A stretch of 64,000 nt of DNA from Eremothecium cymbalariae DBVPG#7215 (lineage: Eukaryota; Ascomycota; Saccharomycetes; Saccharomycetales; Saccharomycetaceae). The number at the start of each line of letters is the position of its first letter. Within the stretch, counting starts at the first letter, position 1. Positions 29,622 through 38,494 of the stretch are shown in pieces. The notes under the pieces are model-generated. The model was not told where the DNA came from. It did not search any database and saw only the letters and a program-made list of their open reading frames with translations. The stretch is from positions 124,001 through 188,000 of the forward strand of contig NC_016455.1 of the NCBI RefSeq assembly GCF_000235365.1, given 5' to 3'. The position numbers and the translations under genes were made by a program.

Positions 29622-30256
29622 GCTCTTAGAAGGGTACGGCATAAATATTCATAATTCCCATCTCTAAATTTTTCTTACTTTAACTAATATTCTTTACGAA
29701 ATAAATAACCATATAGTAAATTAATAAACCTTGTGAAAAACAGAACACCAGCGATTTTACGATCATGTTAAAAGTAGAGACAATATAGCTCCTATATTAC
29801 TAGGAGCTAAAAACAGGACTCCGATACCGGGCGTCAAATCTGGGTCTTCTCGTTCAAAGTGTGGTGTGATAGCGCTAGCAATATATGGGAATCGAGATAA
29901 GTCGATGAGCTAAGTTGAGATGTTAAAATCTGCATCACTTTCGACCGTCGCAAGAGAAATACAATGCAACAGGCAACCAAAAAAAAAAAACCAATCTCTT
30001 ACCGCATAACGAAAACCGCATTAATTTAATTTTGGCTTCAGTGATTGGATCCAGTGATTATCCACCACATTAGAATAATCACATACTACTTAAGTATGAA
30101 TAATGATATCACTCCGTTGGAAGTATGTTGTCTATTCCCCAGAAGGCCATGAACTTATATAACAAATATTGATGAATATTGATGAAGAATTGCGCCTGCA
30201 AAACATCAGCCCTCGGAACTAGCTTAAAATTCCTATAATAATATGTATATTTATAT
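29622..30256. other. intergenic EAT1-MSD1 (convergent)
   Basis: 635 bp between two stops, long for a convergent pair. A perfect hairpin TAGCTCCTA/TAGGAGCTA (29786-29794/29801-29809, 6-nt loop) and a run of about 12 A near 29980 are the only structures seen. No snoRNA box pair was established. Confidence 0.55.
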
Positions 30257-32224
30257 TCAATCCTCGCGATTTTTAATTCTTCGACTAGAGAGGTTATAAT
30301 TCCTTAGTGTCTCATCATTTACTGCACTGGGGCTTCCTACAACTAGATCAGATCCAGTGATACTTTTAGGAAACGCAATAACATCTCTTATAGTTTCACT
30401 ACCACATAACATAGCTACAAGTCTATCAAATCCAATGGCAAATCCTGCATGTGGTGGAGTTCCCATTGAAAATGCACGCAACAAATGACCAAAGATGACT
30501 TCTTCAGACTCAATTTTTAATATTTGATTAAAAATATACCGCTGCAATTCTGGGTCGTGAATTCTGGTAGAGCCACCGCCCAATTCGACACCATTGACAA
30601 CAAGGTCATAGTGCTGGCCTAAACAAGACAGCGGATTATGACTCAATGCATCATAATGCTCCAGCTTTACCATAGTAAATGGATGATGTGTAGAAGTTAG
30701 TTTATCCTTTTCATACCGTGGATAAAGCTGTTTAGATTTAGAATATGCCACTGGAGATTCTACTGGAGAGAATAGAGGGAAGTCAACAACCCAGCTAGCT
30801 ACATCTTTATTCGTTGTCTGATATAACTCCTTTCCACGCTTTGATTGAATCACTAACTGACGTAGCCTGCCCAAAGGAGTTGGATTTTCAAATATTGCAT
30901 GTTTGGGTTGTCGTGTACAGCCACATATAATATCCCCAACCTTCAACCTGAGGAAATTCTTGACTAGTTTCGGGTTTTCAAAATGTGCAATAGAAAGGAA
31001 TTGTTCAAACCATGTAGATTCCGTGCCTTCATTTAGTATAGGCACAACAATTGGGGTTCTATAATTGTATTCCTTGCTATTTGAAAGATGCGCCCAGTTT
31101 GCTTCATAGTCCTCAGAGCTACTAAATGCATTGCGGAGCACCATAACTTCAAATACGGGGAAATCCCTATTGGCGTGGCCGTGTACGTTAAATTCATTTA
31201 AAGCTATCAGTTTCAACTCTGCGAACTTCAGGTTTGGTTTATCAATACCATATACGGTCATAACCTGTTCGTAACTGAGCTGCTTTATGGGAACTTCATC
31301 GCTGACAGGAACAATCTGACCTGATTTATCTAAAGTATGCAAATTACCATTTTTGCATAGGGTATTCCATACGTCAGTAACCGTTTTCTCTACTACAGCC
31401 ATGACGTCTGTAGAGTTAGCAAAGGCCATTTCCAGGTCAACTTGAGTGAATTCTGGTTGTCTGTCACTCCTGAGATCCTCATCTCGAAAACAACGTGCAA
31501 TTTGATAATAGTTTTTAACGCCACTTGCAATTAAAAGTTGCTTATATTGTTGAGGAGATTGTGGTAAAGCATACACAAGAGGATTACCATCGTTCTGATA
31601 TCTTGTGGGGACTAAAAATTCACGAGCACCTTCTGGAGTGGATTTAAACAACAGAGGAGTCTCTATTTCTGTGAATTTGAAGCTATCCAAAGTGTTTCTA
31701 ATTACTTTTGAGGCTTCATATCTGGTCTTTAACCGTTCCTGAAATATGGGTAATCTTAATTGCAAGTATCTATACTCTGGAGGATAGTTACCAGTAACTT
31801 TGAAATCTTGAAGCTGAGAAGGTTCTTTACCAGAGGCATTTAATGTGTTTATACTTGTTAATTTAATCTCGTATTGCGCATCTTCATGTGGGTTCTGTAA
31901 CTTCTTTTGAACCAGTTTTCCCTGCACTTGGACAACATCTTCAACTTGGGATTGCTTTAAAAGAGATAAGGAGTCAACTAATTGGATAGTTTGCCCATCG
32001 GAATCACGTAACTTCCCAAAAATGAGACTCTTATTCACTTTCTTAGGCTTTCCGTCGATCCAACCGTTTACTACAACATGACGTTCGTTTGGCCGTTTCA
32101 AAATATTTTGAATGCTGGATGATTCTTTCGAAAAGGTAAACCTAGATTTGACTGCATCGTAACTTGGAAGGACTTTAAGCAAAGTTGGACAACTATGCAA
32201 CTTCCTTCTGGTTAGTTTTAACAT
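30257..32224 (-). CDS. MSD1: mitochondrial aspartyl-tRNA synthetase
   Basis: Class II synthetase, bacterial AspS type. 655 residues. N-terminal OB-fold anticodon-binding domain (HVVVNGWIDGKPKKVNKSLIFGKLRD), motif 2 QIARCFRDEDLRSDRQPEFTQVDLEMAF, the family signature VELGGGSTRIHD, and motif 3 GFAIGFDRLVAMLCG. The leader MLKLTRRKLHSCPTLLK is a mitochondrial presequence. Length and position match MSD1 (YPL104W). Confidence 0.98.
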   Translation of the reverse strand: MLKLTRRKLHSCPTLLKVLPSYDAVKSRFTFSKESSSIQNILKRPNERHVVVNGWIDGKPKKVNKSLIFGKLRDSDGQTIQLVDSLSLLKQSQVEDVVQVQGKLVQKKLQNPHEDAQYEIKLTSINTLNASGKEPSQLQDFKVTGNYPPEYRYLQLRLPIFQERLKTRYEASKVIRNTLDSFKFTEIETPLLFKSTPEGAREFLVPTRYQNDGNPLVYALPQSPQQYKQLLIASGVKNYYQIARCFRDEDLRSDRQPEFTQVDLEMAFANSTDVMAVVEKTVTDVWNTLCKNGNLHTLDKSGQIVPVSDEVPIKQLSYEQVMTVYGIDKPNLKFAELKLIALNEFNVHGHANRDFPVFEVMVLRNAFSSSEDYEANWAHLSNSKEYNYRTPIVVPILNEGTESTWFEQFLSIAHFENPKLVKNFLRLKVGDIICGCTRQPKHAIFENPTPLGRLRQLVIQSKRGKELYQTTNKDVASWVVDFPLFSPVESPVAYSKSKQLYPRYEKDKLTSTHHPFTMVKLEHYDALSHNPLSCLGQHYDLVVNGVELGGGSTRIHDPELQRYIFNQILKIESEEVIFGHLLRAFSMGTPPHAGFAIGFDRLVAMLCGSETIRDVIAFPKSITGSDLVVGSPSAVNDETLRNYNLSSRRIKNRED

Positions 32225-32494
32225 CGAATCTTAATGGTTATGCACGTCTTAATTATATTACAGGCATAGTTTTCATTCTGTTTAAAAGTTTTTTGAAATA
32301 GATGATTGTTACGACCCGAACGTTTTAACTACTTAACACATCGAAGATATATAAAGTGGACGTTGTAATTTGTAGGGAGTTCAGATGATGACTTAGATGC
32401 AGTATTTTATGCTTAATTTAAGTACGCACTATGCCCAACAGATATATACTTGTCTATTTTTATCTTGTTTTCTGTGTACTATATTACCAATAGT

Positions 32495-33436
32495 CTATCT
32501 CCATTCCCATATATTACACTTACCATTTAGAGATAAAGTACATACTAGTGAACCTTGGCTACTAATTGACATTATAGGTGACGCTTGATCATGGCATTTA
32601 ATATCTTGAATAAGTGCTTTAGATTGTGAATCCCAGCAGTAAATGCTACCATCCTCGGACCCGATGATTACCAACGGGTCAATACTACCATCCTCTGGGT
32701 ATAGAAAGTCCATTCCACAGGAATACTTTGAACGCTTACAACCCCCAGGAATTTTGAAAGTGCGGACCACACATCCTCGTATGAAATCCCATATTTTAAC
32801 GACACTGTCCAAAGATCTGACAAGCAGAAATTTGCCATTTTCACTAAATTTGACCTGAGAGATTGGTACGACACCATCATCCGTCTGCCAATCTTTATCA
32901 TAAGTTAGAGTCTTCAAACAATGGCCTGTTTTTGTATCAAAAATCCTGATTAAACCATCATACGATCCAGAACTCAATATCGTAGAGTCACACACAGGAA
33001 CATCAATAGACACAACAGGATCCGAATGTGCGGACATGGTCTTCAGCACCGTACCCGTGAGAATATCCCATTCCTTTATACTCTCGTCCATTGAGGAGGA
33101 GCAAAGCAGATTGCCCTTGCAGTTGTACACCAATGACAGAACAGGCGCCGTGTGGCCCATTAGCTTGTGCAATCTCCCATATTCCAAATGGGTAATCTCA
33201 ACTGTGAAGTCTTCAGAAGCACTTGCTATGCAGTTCGAATCTGGGGACCAACATATATCGTTTATAGGACCAGAGTGTGTCGTAATATATGGTTTTAAGG
33301 TACTTGTAGCAATGCAAAAAACGTAAATCGTTACTCGATGGCAGATTGCCACATGCTCACGACTTGGAGAGATCCTAGCTGATGTATACAGATTATCATC
33401 CGACGGAAGCTTGATTGGCAACTTCAATTCTAACAT
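32495..33436 (-). CDS. SWD3: COMPASS subunit Swd3 (WD40)
   Basis: WDR5-type propeller of the Set1 histone H3 K4 methyltransferase complex. 313 residues, seven WD repeats covering the whole protein (for example SGPINDICWSPDSNCIASASEDFTVEI, GHTAPVLSLVYNCKGNLLCSSSMDESIKEWD, SAHSDPVVSIDV, GSYDGLIRIFDTKTG). Close in length to S. cerevisiae Swd3. Matches YBR175W. Confidence 0.93.
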   Translation of the reverse strand: MLELKLPIKLPSDDNLYTSARISPSREHVAICHRVTIYVFCIATSTLKPYITTHSGPINDICWSPDSNCIASASEDFTVEITHLEYGRLHKLMGHTAPVLSLVYNCKGNLLCSSSMDESIKEWDILTGTVLKTMSAHSDPVVSIDVPVCDSTILSSGSYDGLIRIFDTKTGHCLKTLTYDKDWQTDDGVVPISQVKFSENGKFLLVRSLDSVVKIWDFIRGCVVRTFKIPGGCKRSKYSCGMDFLYPEDGSIDPLVIIGSEDGSIYCWDSQSKALIQDIKCHDQASPIMSISSQGSLVCTLSLNGKCNIWEWR

Positions 33437-33713
33437 GATGAGCGGGCGGCAAAGAAGAGATCAGTTTTTCCTTTTATTTTGTTTCGTTCTGCCCAGATTA
33501 ATAATATTCAGACGTACAGATTACAGAGATGGTACCATCTCATGTCTCTTGTTCTTTTAGCTCGAAAACGTGATTACAGGGAAAGAGAAAGATCCAGTAA
33601 CAGCACATGACTAAACCCCATCCATAGCAGTATATATAAGCCAGCAATTGACTCCTGGAACAGCCTATGTGCATACAGTAACGGTGTAGTCGTACGGCAA
33701 TCTACAAATGTAT

Positions 33714-33722
33714 GTCACGTGA
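33714..33722. promoter_or_regulatory. Cbf1/Pho4-type E-box
   Basis: GTCACGTGA with the palindrome TCACGTGA, the Cbf1 core (CDEI). No AT-rich CDEII or TTCCGAA CDEIII follows, so it is a promoter site and not a centromere. Confidence 0.55.
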
Positions 33723-33778
33723 TCAGAAGATATGATCTTTTCTCCTCCAACATTGTCCACATATATACCACATAGCTC

Positions 33779-33787
33779 AGTGGCAAA
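33779..33787 (+). promoter_or_regulatory. PACE (Rpn4) site of UMP1
   Basis: AGTGGCAAA, one base from the consensus GGTGGCAAA and a known functional variant, 69 bp before the UMP1 ATG. Suggests Rpn4 control together with the proteasome genes. Confidence 0.7.
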
Positions 33788-33855
33788 AGAGGCCTGGATA
33801 AACAATGTTCCTCCTCCACGCCCGCAACAAATAGCACTCACCAACACCCACTACC

Positions 33856-34302
33856 ATGAACGTCGTGCCTCCAAGTGAATACAAGACCTCCGTGTCCACC
33901 GTTTCAGCCACAGAATTCAGATCTAACGCCGTCCCCAGTCTTCCCGACACCCTTCGTGGCCAAGTCGGCGCTAGACCACTAAACACACAGCTCAACGACA
34001 GACATCCGCTCGAAACAAGAGTCAAGAATTGGGATGCAAACGAACAGAAAAGAAAACTGGAGCAATACAGACAGATTTTTGGCGTGGCGGAGCCCATGAG
34101 ACGTGTCATGGAGCTTGAAATCGTCCAGCAAACGGATTTCAATCCAATTGCAGACCCCTCGAACATCCATAGAGATATCCTACTGAACAAAGAAGCCTCC
34201 ATTGATTGGGAAGATATCTACCCAGACTCTGCGGGTCTCTCTGGTGACATTACACTATCCAATGATGTTCATACGAAGATTGAAAAGTCGCTCGGAATCT
34301 AA
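33856..34302 (+). CDS. UMP1: proteasome maturation factor Ump1
   Basis: Chaperone that coordinates joining of half 20S proteasomes and beta-subunit processing, then is degraded. 148 residues, as in S. cerevisiae. Highly conserved blocks: AVPSLPDTLR, LNTQLNDRHPLE, EQYRQIFGVAEPMRR, IHRDILLNKEASIDWEDIYP and the C-terminal KIEKSLGI. Matches YBR173C. Confidence 0.98.
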   Translation: MNVVPPSEYKTSVSTVSATEFRSNAVPSLPDTLRGQVGARPLNTQLNDRHPLETRVKNWDANEQKRKLEQYRQIFGVAEPMRRVMELEIVQQTDFNPIADPSNIHRDILLNKEASIDWEDIYPDSAGLSGDITLSNDVHTKIEKSLGI

Positions 34303-35048
34303 ACGTAGATGTCTCCCGCCCTCCACACCAATTCCACATATGTACACGAAGGAAAGCAGGCTGCAGCCTTGCTTCATCTACCGTATAATCTGTATATTAT
34401 TAATAATGCTCGAAAAGAAGCTACATAGATCGCTGCCCTTCCGCCGTCCATTCGTGGACAGCCCAGAACATACTCCAACGCCCCTGTAGGGCACCGTGCA
34501 ACGGCCGTACATTCATCGGCCCCGCACAAGTAAGCAAACAAGCAAGAAGCAAGCAACGTTCCAAGTGCCCCCCCACCCCCCACCTGAGACCCTGGTCTGG
34601 GGCGGCGTAGCTGTCTTCTCAAGCCTGGCTAGCAGCTCTACTCTTACCCGGCCCGCGATGACTTAAACCGCTCCAGATTTTGGAAAGCGTTTACACCACG
34701 CACTCCAAAACACCCATCCACCTCACCAACCGCTCTCTCGAGCTGGTTTTTGGCGTTGGATGAAAATTTTTTCTTTTTTACTATATTAAGGAAGCAATGA
34801 TTTGACGTGAATTTGGCCTATAAAATCAATTCCCGTCTCTCTTGATTATAGTAGTAAAATAGCAGTATAAAGTTGATTCTATTGTTTTAACGCAGCTTTT
34901 GAAGGTCGCCACCCGTCCTATTGGTTTCTACATTCCTCAGTCTTCAATCTTAAGAAGAAATCTCTATCTATTAACCCCCTTGCGTGAAAGCTGCGACCAT
35001 AATTTTGCCGTGTTCCAAAAAATTTCTAAGTTAACTATATCTGCAAGC
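34303..35048. other. intergenic UMP1-SMY2 with GC-rich, C-tract island
   Basis: 746 bp. A GC-rich stretch (about 34435-34670) holds a GTCCA-TTCG-TGGAC hairpin (34446-34459), two C-runs of 7 and 6 at about 34568-34582 (G-rich, quadruplex-capable on the minus strand), and AGACCCTGGTCT (about 34588). An AT-rich promoter and leader of SMY2 follow. No gene. Confidence 0.6.
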
Positions 35049-37435
35049 ATGAATTTCAATCATCAGGAGGGTCTAAACGCTATCAACGCTCAACTGCAGG
35101 ATTTATCACTTTCTAAGTCTACGCCTTCTTTGCAGAATTCGCTTCTTTATCATAACTCTGCATCTTTATTGGAATCAATTGGAATTCAGCCGGCAAAATC
35201 TCCATTTCCCCCTCCTCAGCAGGACAGCACGGTTTTTCAAGGGCAATTTCAGAAACCTCAGCTCAACCCACTTATGGGATCTTGGGGGGACAAGCAACGA
35301 CTTATCAGCAGCCGATGACTCCGTCAACGCCGTTGTCATCTACAGCTGCCACGCCGTTGACCGCCGACAATGTACCGTTGAGTAATTTTCAATTGGACCA
35401 TGTTTCATCGGCAAATTCGGTGCCGGTACAGCATCTGCAGCATCTGCAGCAACAAAGTCAGCATCCTGTTCCACCGTTGACGGCATCAGCATCATTACCA
35501 GCATCAGGACCAGCAGTGGCGACTGCGCCGCCTGGTTTCGGTTCAAATTTTTTGTCGTCTATGAAGTTTCAAGAGTCTGAATGGAATTATATAGACCAGG
35601 CCGGTCAAATGCAAGGTCCATTTACATCTGGGATGATGGACTCATGGTATACGCAGCGGTTTTTCATGCATAGTCTTCAAATTAAGATTAGTAATGGTAG
35701 GCTAAATCCGTTTGGAATGGATGAGACTGTGTTTATCACACTGCTCGATCTAATTACGAAGGTAAACGATTTTATTGAGCCTTTTAAGAAATTTGATATT
35801 ATTTGTTGGCAGTTTGAACAACAGCTATGTGCGCACGAGCAGTCTCACATTCAGTCGCCTGTGGCTTCTCCTGTGTCAGCTCCGCTGCTTTCTTTGTCTC
35901 AGCCGGGGACCACCACTACTACAATGACGACAACGACAACCACACTGGCGCCTGTCAGACCGAAGGTGGCGGCTAATATTGTGCAGTGTGATTATAGTTA
36001 TAATGAGCTCATGCAACTCAAAGATAGTGATGGTGGCTACTATCGGCAAGTTTCCGTTGAGATTCCCATTTCTAAAAGTGTGAAAAAACTGAGTGATGAG
36101 GAATTTAGCATAGAGTGGGACGCACACAATGTGGCAATAACTATCATGAGGGAGGCCAGTGAGCGCGATGCTCGGCTTAAGGCCAAATCAGAACCTGAGA
36201 ACCAAAATCAGTTGGCAGAGGAAGTCTTGTCGACAACTAGTATAGAACCGGAGCAAGTTGAAACGCCAGACGCCAAGATATTGGAATCTGGATTGACAGA
36301 AGCTGTTAACAATATAAGCAAGAACGTAAATGCCAATGGATTAGCTTCTAGACATACATCCACTGAAGGGCTCAGTGTCATATCAGAAGAGAAAACGACG
36401 ACGAACTCCCAAGAAACAACGACGACGAACTCCCAAGAGATAACGACGAAGAACTCCCAAGAGATAACGACGACGAACTCCCAAGAGACAACCGCGAAAG
36501 AACGAGTAGCAAAAAGGGAAATAACAACGAAACCAGCACCGTGGGCAAATAAGTCCTTAGTTGTTGTAGAAGGTCCGTCGTTAATTGAAATACAGAAGAA
36601 AGAGGAGGGAGAAAAGAAGAAACGTGAACAAGAACTCCTATTGAAAGGTCGCAAACAAGCAGTAAAACTCCAGCAGGAACTTATGAAGGAGGAAACCACG
36701 CAGGTCAGCATTACCTCTGTGGCTTCTTGGGCTAGTAAGACCAAACCGTCAGAGCCTGCTAAACCGGTTAAAAACTTTGATGAAGTATATCAAGAACAGA
36801 TGAAAGAGAAGGACTTCATCGAGGAACAGAAAAGATTGTGGGAAAAGGCACAAAGAATGTATAAATCGCAAAAAAGTACTTCTAATGTAGCTGATAATGA
36901 ATGGACAACGGTAAGCGCAAAGCAGACGCAGAAAAAGGCGGTGCCCAAATCTGTACAACAACCAATAAGTTACGCTAGTCCTGACAAGCTGCGTGCCGTT
37001 AGCTCTAGTAGCAATTCAAACAGAGCCCTACCAAGGAAAACTTCCGTAGCTGCTGCTCCAGGAGCGCCTGTTATAAAGCAACCTGTACCAACATACGGAG
37101 GTAATGCCTCAACTTCAGCTCGCCAGGAATTTTTGAGGTGGTGCAGATCACAAATGAAGCTTCTACCGGGGATAGAAATCAACAGTGTTTTGGAAATGCT
37201 GTTGTCATTGCCTGCCGGGAATGAATCCCAAGAGATCATTGCTGACACTATTTACTCAAATAGTTCCATCATGGATGGCAAGAGATTTGCTACAGAGTTC
37301 ATCAAAAGACGTATAGAGTGTGAAAAGAAATTAGTGGACCCGTTAACCTGGAGTCAAGCTTTATCATTGCCCGAAGGTGAACAGGACGACTGGGAATTCC
37401 AAGTCGTGGGTAAGAAGAAGGGCAGAAGGCATTAA
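35049..37435 (+). CDS. SMY2: GYF-domain protein Smy2/Syh1, frameshifted in this sequence
   Basis: Cytoplasmic GYF-domain adaptor that binds Pro-rich partners, linked to COPII traffic and mRNA quality control. The N-terminus from ATG 35049 (MNFNHQEGLNAINAQLQDL, then SLLESIGIQPAKSPF as in Smy2) runs in one frame to about 35290; the remainder continues in the -1 frame from about 35282 to the stop at 37435. The GYF domain (SEWNYIDQAGQMQGPFTSGMMDSWY) is about residue 175-210; an acidic/basic coiled middle and a conserved C-terminus (RQEFLRWCRSQMKL..., ending DWEFQVVGKKKGRRH) follow. Breakpoint at G6 35284-35289; one extra G would give about 795 residues. A single gene stands for the SMY2/SYH1 pair (YBR172C/YPL105C). 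Confidence 0.9.
36395..36490 (+). repeat. 24-bp tandem repeat in SMY2
   Basis: Four in-frame copies of a 24-nt unit encoding TTTNSQE(T/I), at 36395, 36419, 36443 and 36467, with one to three differences between copies. A coding minisatellite in the disordered middle region. Confidence 0.9.
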
Positions 37436-37568
37436 AATTGACTCCTTTTTTAATATATATAGTGTACACTAAAGTTAGCTGAGTATAGTTTATATTGCGG
37501 AGGCTAATTAGATATTTGACACATGTGGAAAGGGATTATGGTGAAGCAGAGATCGCTTGCTGCTACGT

Positions 37569-38186
37569 TCATTCAATCAATTTTCCGTTGTCATCAAAAC
37601 TTAACTCCCACTGTTCGATCGTAATCTTCTTTCTAGTTAGAATGGAATCATATCTTCTATGTAAAGCCTGATTGAAACATATTTCTTTGGCCACAGTCAC
37701 AAACATTTGTGGCCAACCTGGCTGCAAACTCTCTGCTTCTTGAATACATTCTTTAAGCTCGTGGTCGACCAATTTCATCTCATTTTGATACCGCTGCCAG
37801 TAGTCATCCCCAACAGAACCATTCTTGTACAGTATTTCCATCTGTGGAGTAAATTCCTTGAGTTTAATAGTCCTTCTTACCGCTTCAGCTCCTCTATTCA
37901 AAAGTGCTGCCTTTAATACTTTGTCATGAACTTTTTCGGTCAGACTCAATTCCTTTAACTCAAAATATAGATCTCGAGCATCATGTTCATCGAAAATACT
38001 AGGTAGTCTTGACCGCTCCTCCAACTTCTTTCTCCTATATTGACTAGCAAATATCATTAACGAAATTATTAGAATAGAAACGTATATCAACGGTGTATAA
38101 AAACTAACTTTCTTTGTTTCCGCCTGAGACCCCTCTCCTTCCTGGAAGAAAGTCTCATTGTATCCTGTTTGATTATATGAAGACAT
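37569..38186 (-). CDS. SEC66: Sec66 (Sec71), ER translocation subunit
   Basis: Non-essential glycoprotein subunit of the Sec62/63 complex. 205 residues: a lumenal N-terminus with NQT and NET sequons, one membrane segment (about 29-48), then a cytosolic alpha-helical domain. Length matches S. cerevisiae (206). Divergent from NPL4 across 308 bp, as in YBR170-YBR171. Confidence 0.96.
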   Translation of the reverse strand: MSSYNQTGYNETFFQEGEGSQAETKKVSFYTPLIYVSILIISLMIFASQYRRKKLEERSRLPSIFDEHDARDLYFELKELSLTEKVHDKVLKAALLNRGAEAVRRTIKLKEFTPQMEILYKNGSVGDDYWQRYQNEMKLVDHELKECIQEAESLQPGWPQMFVTVAKEICFNQALHRRYDSILTRKKITIEQWELSFDDNGKLIE

Positions 38187-38494
38187 AGTACCTTACAAAA
38201 TACTTCTATCTGGCCCACTGATGCTCTCGATATCTTCTGCTTAAGGCTTTTACTTTTGGCAAGTAATAGTGAATTGACAGCCAGTTCCGATGCATTTTCC
38301 AGGTTCAAAACTTTTCAACTTCATCTTCCCCTTTCGGAGCACGAGATTTCTATTGGTATATACACTTCGCCACCGGACAGCAAAGAACATCACCACTTCT
38401 TGTTATACGCCCAAAAGAGGCTGGTTATAGATACACATCCTTAGGTGCTTTGCTGAAAGTGTTCTGATTTGAAAGCTGTGTCTAAGATAGTGAA
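38187..38494. other. divergent promoter SEC66-NPL4
   Basis: 308 bp. A PACE-like TTCGCCACC lies at 38366-38374. No gene is supported. Confidence 0.55.
38366..38374 (-). promoter_or_regulatory. PACE-like (Rpn4) site upstream of NPL4
   Basis: TTCGCCACC, the reverse complement of GGTGGCGAA, differs from PACE (GGTGGCAAA) at one base. It lies 121 bp before NPL4, whose product serves proteasomal degradation. Confidence 0.4.

Larger units (their letters stand above)
33437..33855. other. divergent promoter SWD3-UMP1
   Basis: 419 bp. Holds a TCACGTGA E-box (33715-33722) and a proteasome-associated control element (33779-33787) near UMP1. No gene. Confidence 0.6.

Noticed and set aside
32389..32410. 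C-box-like ATGATGA suggesting a C/D snoRNA near MSD1
   Set aside because: No D box or terminal stem at a suitable distance; the downstream part is the end of SWD3.
33714..33840. Possible centromere starting at a CDEI-like GTCACGTG
   Set aside because: No 80-170 bp AT-rich CDEII and no TTCCGAA CDEIII follow. The site is a promoter E-box.
36208..36744. 178-codon frame antisense to SMY2
   Set aside because: It mirrors the repetitive Thr/Asn/Ser/Glu-coding stretch of SMY2; the product is low complexity.
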